Shown here in pieces: positions 62,576-64,000 of a stretch of DNA of 64,000 nucleotides. Source of the DNA: Leisingera sp. ANG1. GTDB lineage: Bacteria; Pseudomonadota; Alphaproteobacteria; Rhodobacterales; Rhodobacteraceae. The stretch is from positions 255,327 through 319,326 of the forward strand of contig NZ_AFCF02000003.1 of NCBI RefSeq assembly GCF_000203975.2. The letters are read 5' to 3'. Position numbers and translations under genes: made by a program. The first letter of the stretch is position 1, and each line of letters begins with the position of its first letter. The notes beneath the pieces were generated by a model. It searched no databases and was not told the origin of the DNA. It was given only the letters and a program-made list of their open reading frames with translations.

Positions 62576-63595
62576 TTATGCGGCGGATCTTCGGTGAAGC
62601 AAGCGCCGGGTTTCGATAGTCTTTCGTTTGATCCTTTCTCGTTGTTTCAGGATGGTCTGGCCGCGCCCGAAGTAGACATCGGCCGGGGTGAGGTTCTGCA
62701 GGCTCTCGTGGTATCGTCGGTGGTTGTAATGCTCGACGAAGGCGTCGATCTTCTGCCTGAGATCGCCGGGCAGGAAGTAGTTCTCCAGCAGGATGCGGTT
62801 CTTCAGGGTCTGGTGCCAGCGCTCGATCTTGCCTTGGGTTTGCGGGTGATATGGGGCACCGCGGACATGATCCATGTGCCGATCTTCCAGCCAATCGGCC
62901 AACTCGCCCGAGATGTAACTCGACCCCCTCGCCATTGTCTCTCGGACCAATGGCGTTCCAATGGCTCGATCACTGAGCAGGCGGGGCTTGTGCAGGACCT
63001 TCGCCTGATCACAACCCGAAGCCTGCAGCGCCAGGTCGAGCGTGTCGGTCACATCGCCTGACTTCATCGTCGTGCAAAGTTTCCAGGCGATGATGTAGCG
63101 GCTGTAATCGTCGAGGATCGTGGACAGGTAGAACCAGCCCCAGCCGATGACCTTCAGGTAGGTAAAGTCGGTCTGCCAAAGCTGGTTCGGTCGGGTCGTC
63201 TTGTCACGGAACTCGTCAGAGGCGGACAGAACCACATAGGCCGGGCTGGTGATCAGGTCGTAGGACTTGAGGATGCGATAGACCGAAGCCTCTGACACAA
63301 AATACTTTTCCGTGTCAGTGAATTGCACGGCCAACTCGCGCGGCGACAGATCGCTTTCCTGCAGGGCCAGGTCCTTGATCTTCTCGCGCACCGGCTCAGG
63401 GATGCGGTTCCAGACCCGCGACGGCCTGGGACTGCGATCTTTCAGCGCCTCAGGGCCGCCGGACAAATACCGATCATACCAGCGGTAGAAGGTCGTTCTG
63501 GGGATGCCGAGCTTGTCCAGCGTGCGCCTGGTCGGCAGGTGCGATCCTTCCACCAGCCGGATGATCTCCAGCTTCTCAGATGCGGGATACCTCAT
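62576..63595 (-). CDS. IS3-family transposase OrfB with an insertion in the catalytic loop
   Basis: A 339-residue DDE transposase. HTH segment RRTLDKLGIPRTTFYRWYDRYLSGG, first Asp in LWQTDFTYLKV, second Asp in RLLSD, Glu in HPQTQGKIERWHQTLKNR. Between the second Asp and GSSYISGEL there are 14 codons (62927-62968) where relatives have a single Asn (SDNGSSY). The inserted stretch contains two GCCATTGG copies 11 bp apart. The frame stays open, but this place touches the active site, so activity is doubtful. Start overlaps the orfA stop (ATGA). Confidence 0.88.
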   Translation of the reverse strand: MRYPASEKLEIIRLVEGSHLPTRRTLDKLGIPRTTFYRWYDRYLSGGPEALKDRSPRPSRVWNRIPEPVREKIKDLALQESDLSPRELAVQFTDTEKYFVSEASVYRILKSYDLITSPAYVVLSASDEFRDKTTRPNQLWQTDFTYLKVIGWGWFYLSTILDDYSRYIIAWKLCTTMKSGDVTDTLDLALQASGCDQAKVLHKPRLLSDRAIGTPLVRETMARGSSYISGELADWLEDRHMDHVRGAPYHPQTQGKIERWHQTLKNRILLENYFLPGDLRQKIDAFVEHYNHRRYHESLQNLTPADVYFGRGQTILKQRERIKRKTIETRRLLHRRSAA

Positions 63596-63966
63596 TCGCC
63601 GTCGCCCCCATCTGCGATCATGCTTTTTTTGAGCAGCCGCAACTCCAGGGCCTGCTCAGCGACAACCTCCTTTAGATCTCGGGCTTCACGGCGAAGGTCT
63701 TTGACCTCGCTCGACGTCGCCGCACGCGCCGTATCGCCCGCCAAGCGTTTCTTCCCGGCTTCGAGGAATTCCTTGGACCAGCTGTAATACAAGCTCTGCG
63801 CAATGCCCTCGCGGCGACACAGCTCTGCAATGCTGTCTTCGCCCTTCAGGCCGTCCAAGACGATCCTGACCTTCTCCTCAGCTGAGTACTGCTTGCGGGT
63901 GGCGCGACGGATGTCCTTGACGACCTTCTCGCCGTGGCTCTGCTTGGTTCCGGGTTTCTGTCTCAT
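63592..63966 (-). CDS. IS3-family transposase OrfA
   Basis: A 124-residue OrfA. HTH segment RKQYSAEEKVRIVLDGLKGEDSIAELCRREGIAQSLYYSWSKEFLEAG, then a helical SEVKDLRREARDLKEVVAEQALELRLLKKS. ATG at 63966 has AAGGAG 5 nt upstream; the GTG two codons earlier is too near that site. Confidence 0.9.
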   Translation of the reverse strand: MRQKPGTKQSHGEKVVKDIRRATRKQYSAEEKVRIVLDGLKGEDSIAELCRREGIAQSLYYSWSKEFLEAGKKRLAGDTARAATSSEVKDLRREARDLKEVVAEQALELRLLKKSMIADGGDGE

Positions 63967-64000
63967 CTCCACTCCTTGGTGGTTACGATGTGTCAGAAAC

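Larger units (their letters stand above)
62502..64000 (-). mobile_element. IS3-family element (right end outside window)
   Basis: Element on the minus strand with orfA and orfB. Its 3' end is placed at TGTCCGTCGTCAGAGATT, where the DsbA-like gene breaks off. The other end lies beyond 64000, so the target duplication cannot be checked. Confidence 0.85.

Noticed and set aside
1-64000. tRNA, rRNA or CRISPR loci
   Set aside because: I saw no cloverleaf-like segment with CCA-type end, no rRNA core sequence and no regularly spaced repeat array, though I could not run a covariance search.

Overview
The window is GC-rich (roughly 60-65 % in the coding parts), densely coded DNA from an alphaproteobacterium, most likely of the Rhodobacterales (roseobacter group). 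I infer this from protein content: TRAP transporters, an Hcn-type oxidase operon, polyamine ABC/aminotransferase genes, repABC-type plasmid relics, FNR-like boxes of the TTGAT-N4-ATCAA type, and the codon bias. Genus cannot be fixed from sequence alone. All functions are assigned by motif and family recognition; no database search was run.

Layout. 1-3.2 kb: 3' part of an assimilatory nitrate reductase, then a damaged siroheme methyltransferase gene and an IS5-type relic. 3.7-9.1 kb: a small cytochrome c, divergent from a three-gene HlyD / double-ATPase ABC / ABC-2 permease exporter. 9.1-15.9 kb: a stress and ion-homeostasis block (two universal stress proteins, a formate/nitrite-type channel, a site-2 protease with CBS domains, a VIT1-like transporter, a P2-type cation ATPase) with three FNR-like palindromes in its intergenic gaps. 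16.2-19.2 kb: a Fic protein followed by the ruin of a repABC plasmid module and a second IS5 relic. 19.4-22.7 kb: a two-component system divergent from an HtrA-type periplasmic protease. 22.7-23.9 kb: about 1.3 kb without a recognisable gene.

23.9-30.0 kb (minus strand): a seven-gene unit of a TRAP transporter, a three-subunit flavin/iron-sulfur oxidase and a RidA imine deaminase, with a divergent LysR regulator. This reads as uptake and oxidation of one amine-like compound. 31.2-40.4 kb: a polyamine catabolism locus (TetR regulator with two visible operator-like palindromes, class III aminotransferase, four-gene ABC importer, aldehyde dehydrogenase, PuuB-like oxidase). 40.5-45.3 kb: two small detoxification/redox units, each divergent from its regulator (TetR + quinone-reductase-like MDR; LysR + nitronate monooxygenase/tautomerase/NTF2-like/GST). 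45.7-49.8 kb: an RND pump with its membrane fusion protein.

50.1-64.0 kb is an insertion-sequence-rich, rearranged segment. It carries nested IS3/IS21/IS3 debris, a sulfatase + TauD-type dioxygenase pair with a LysR regulator, a lone 210-aa tyrosine recombinase, a cupin, a DMT transporter truncated by an intact 1.2-kb IS3-family element, half of another IS3 element, a LysR gene, a glutathionyl-hydroquinone reductase, a secreted protein of unknown function, and a DsbA/FrnE-like gene broken by an IS3 element that runs off the end of the window. The mixture of catabolic operons, plasmid relics and IS debris suggests an accessory part of the genome (chromid, plasmid or variable chromosome region). 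I did not find a clearly new defence or mobile system. The strongest leads for follow-up are the TRAP-oxidase-RidA operon, the decayed repAB fusion, the doubly frameshifted cobA, and the IS-bracketed rearranged segment.
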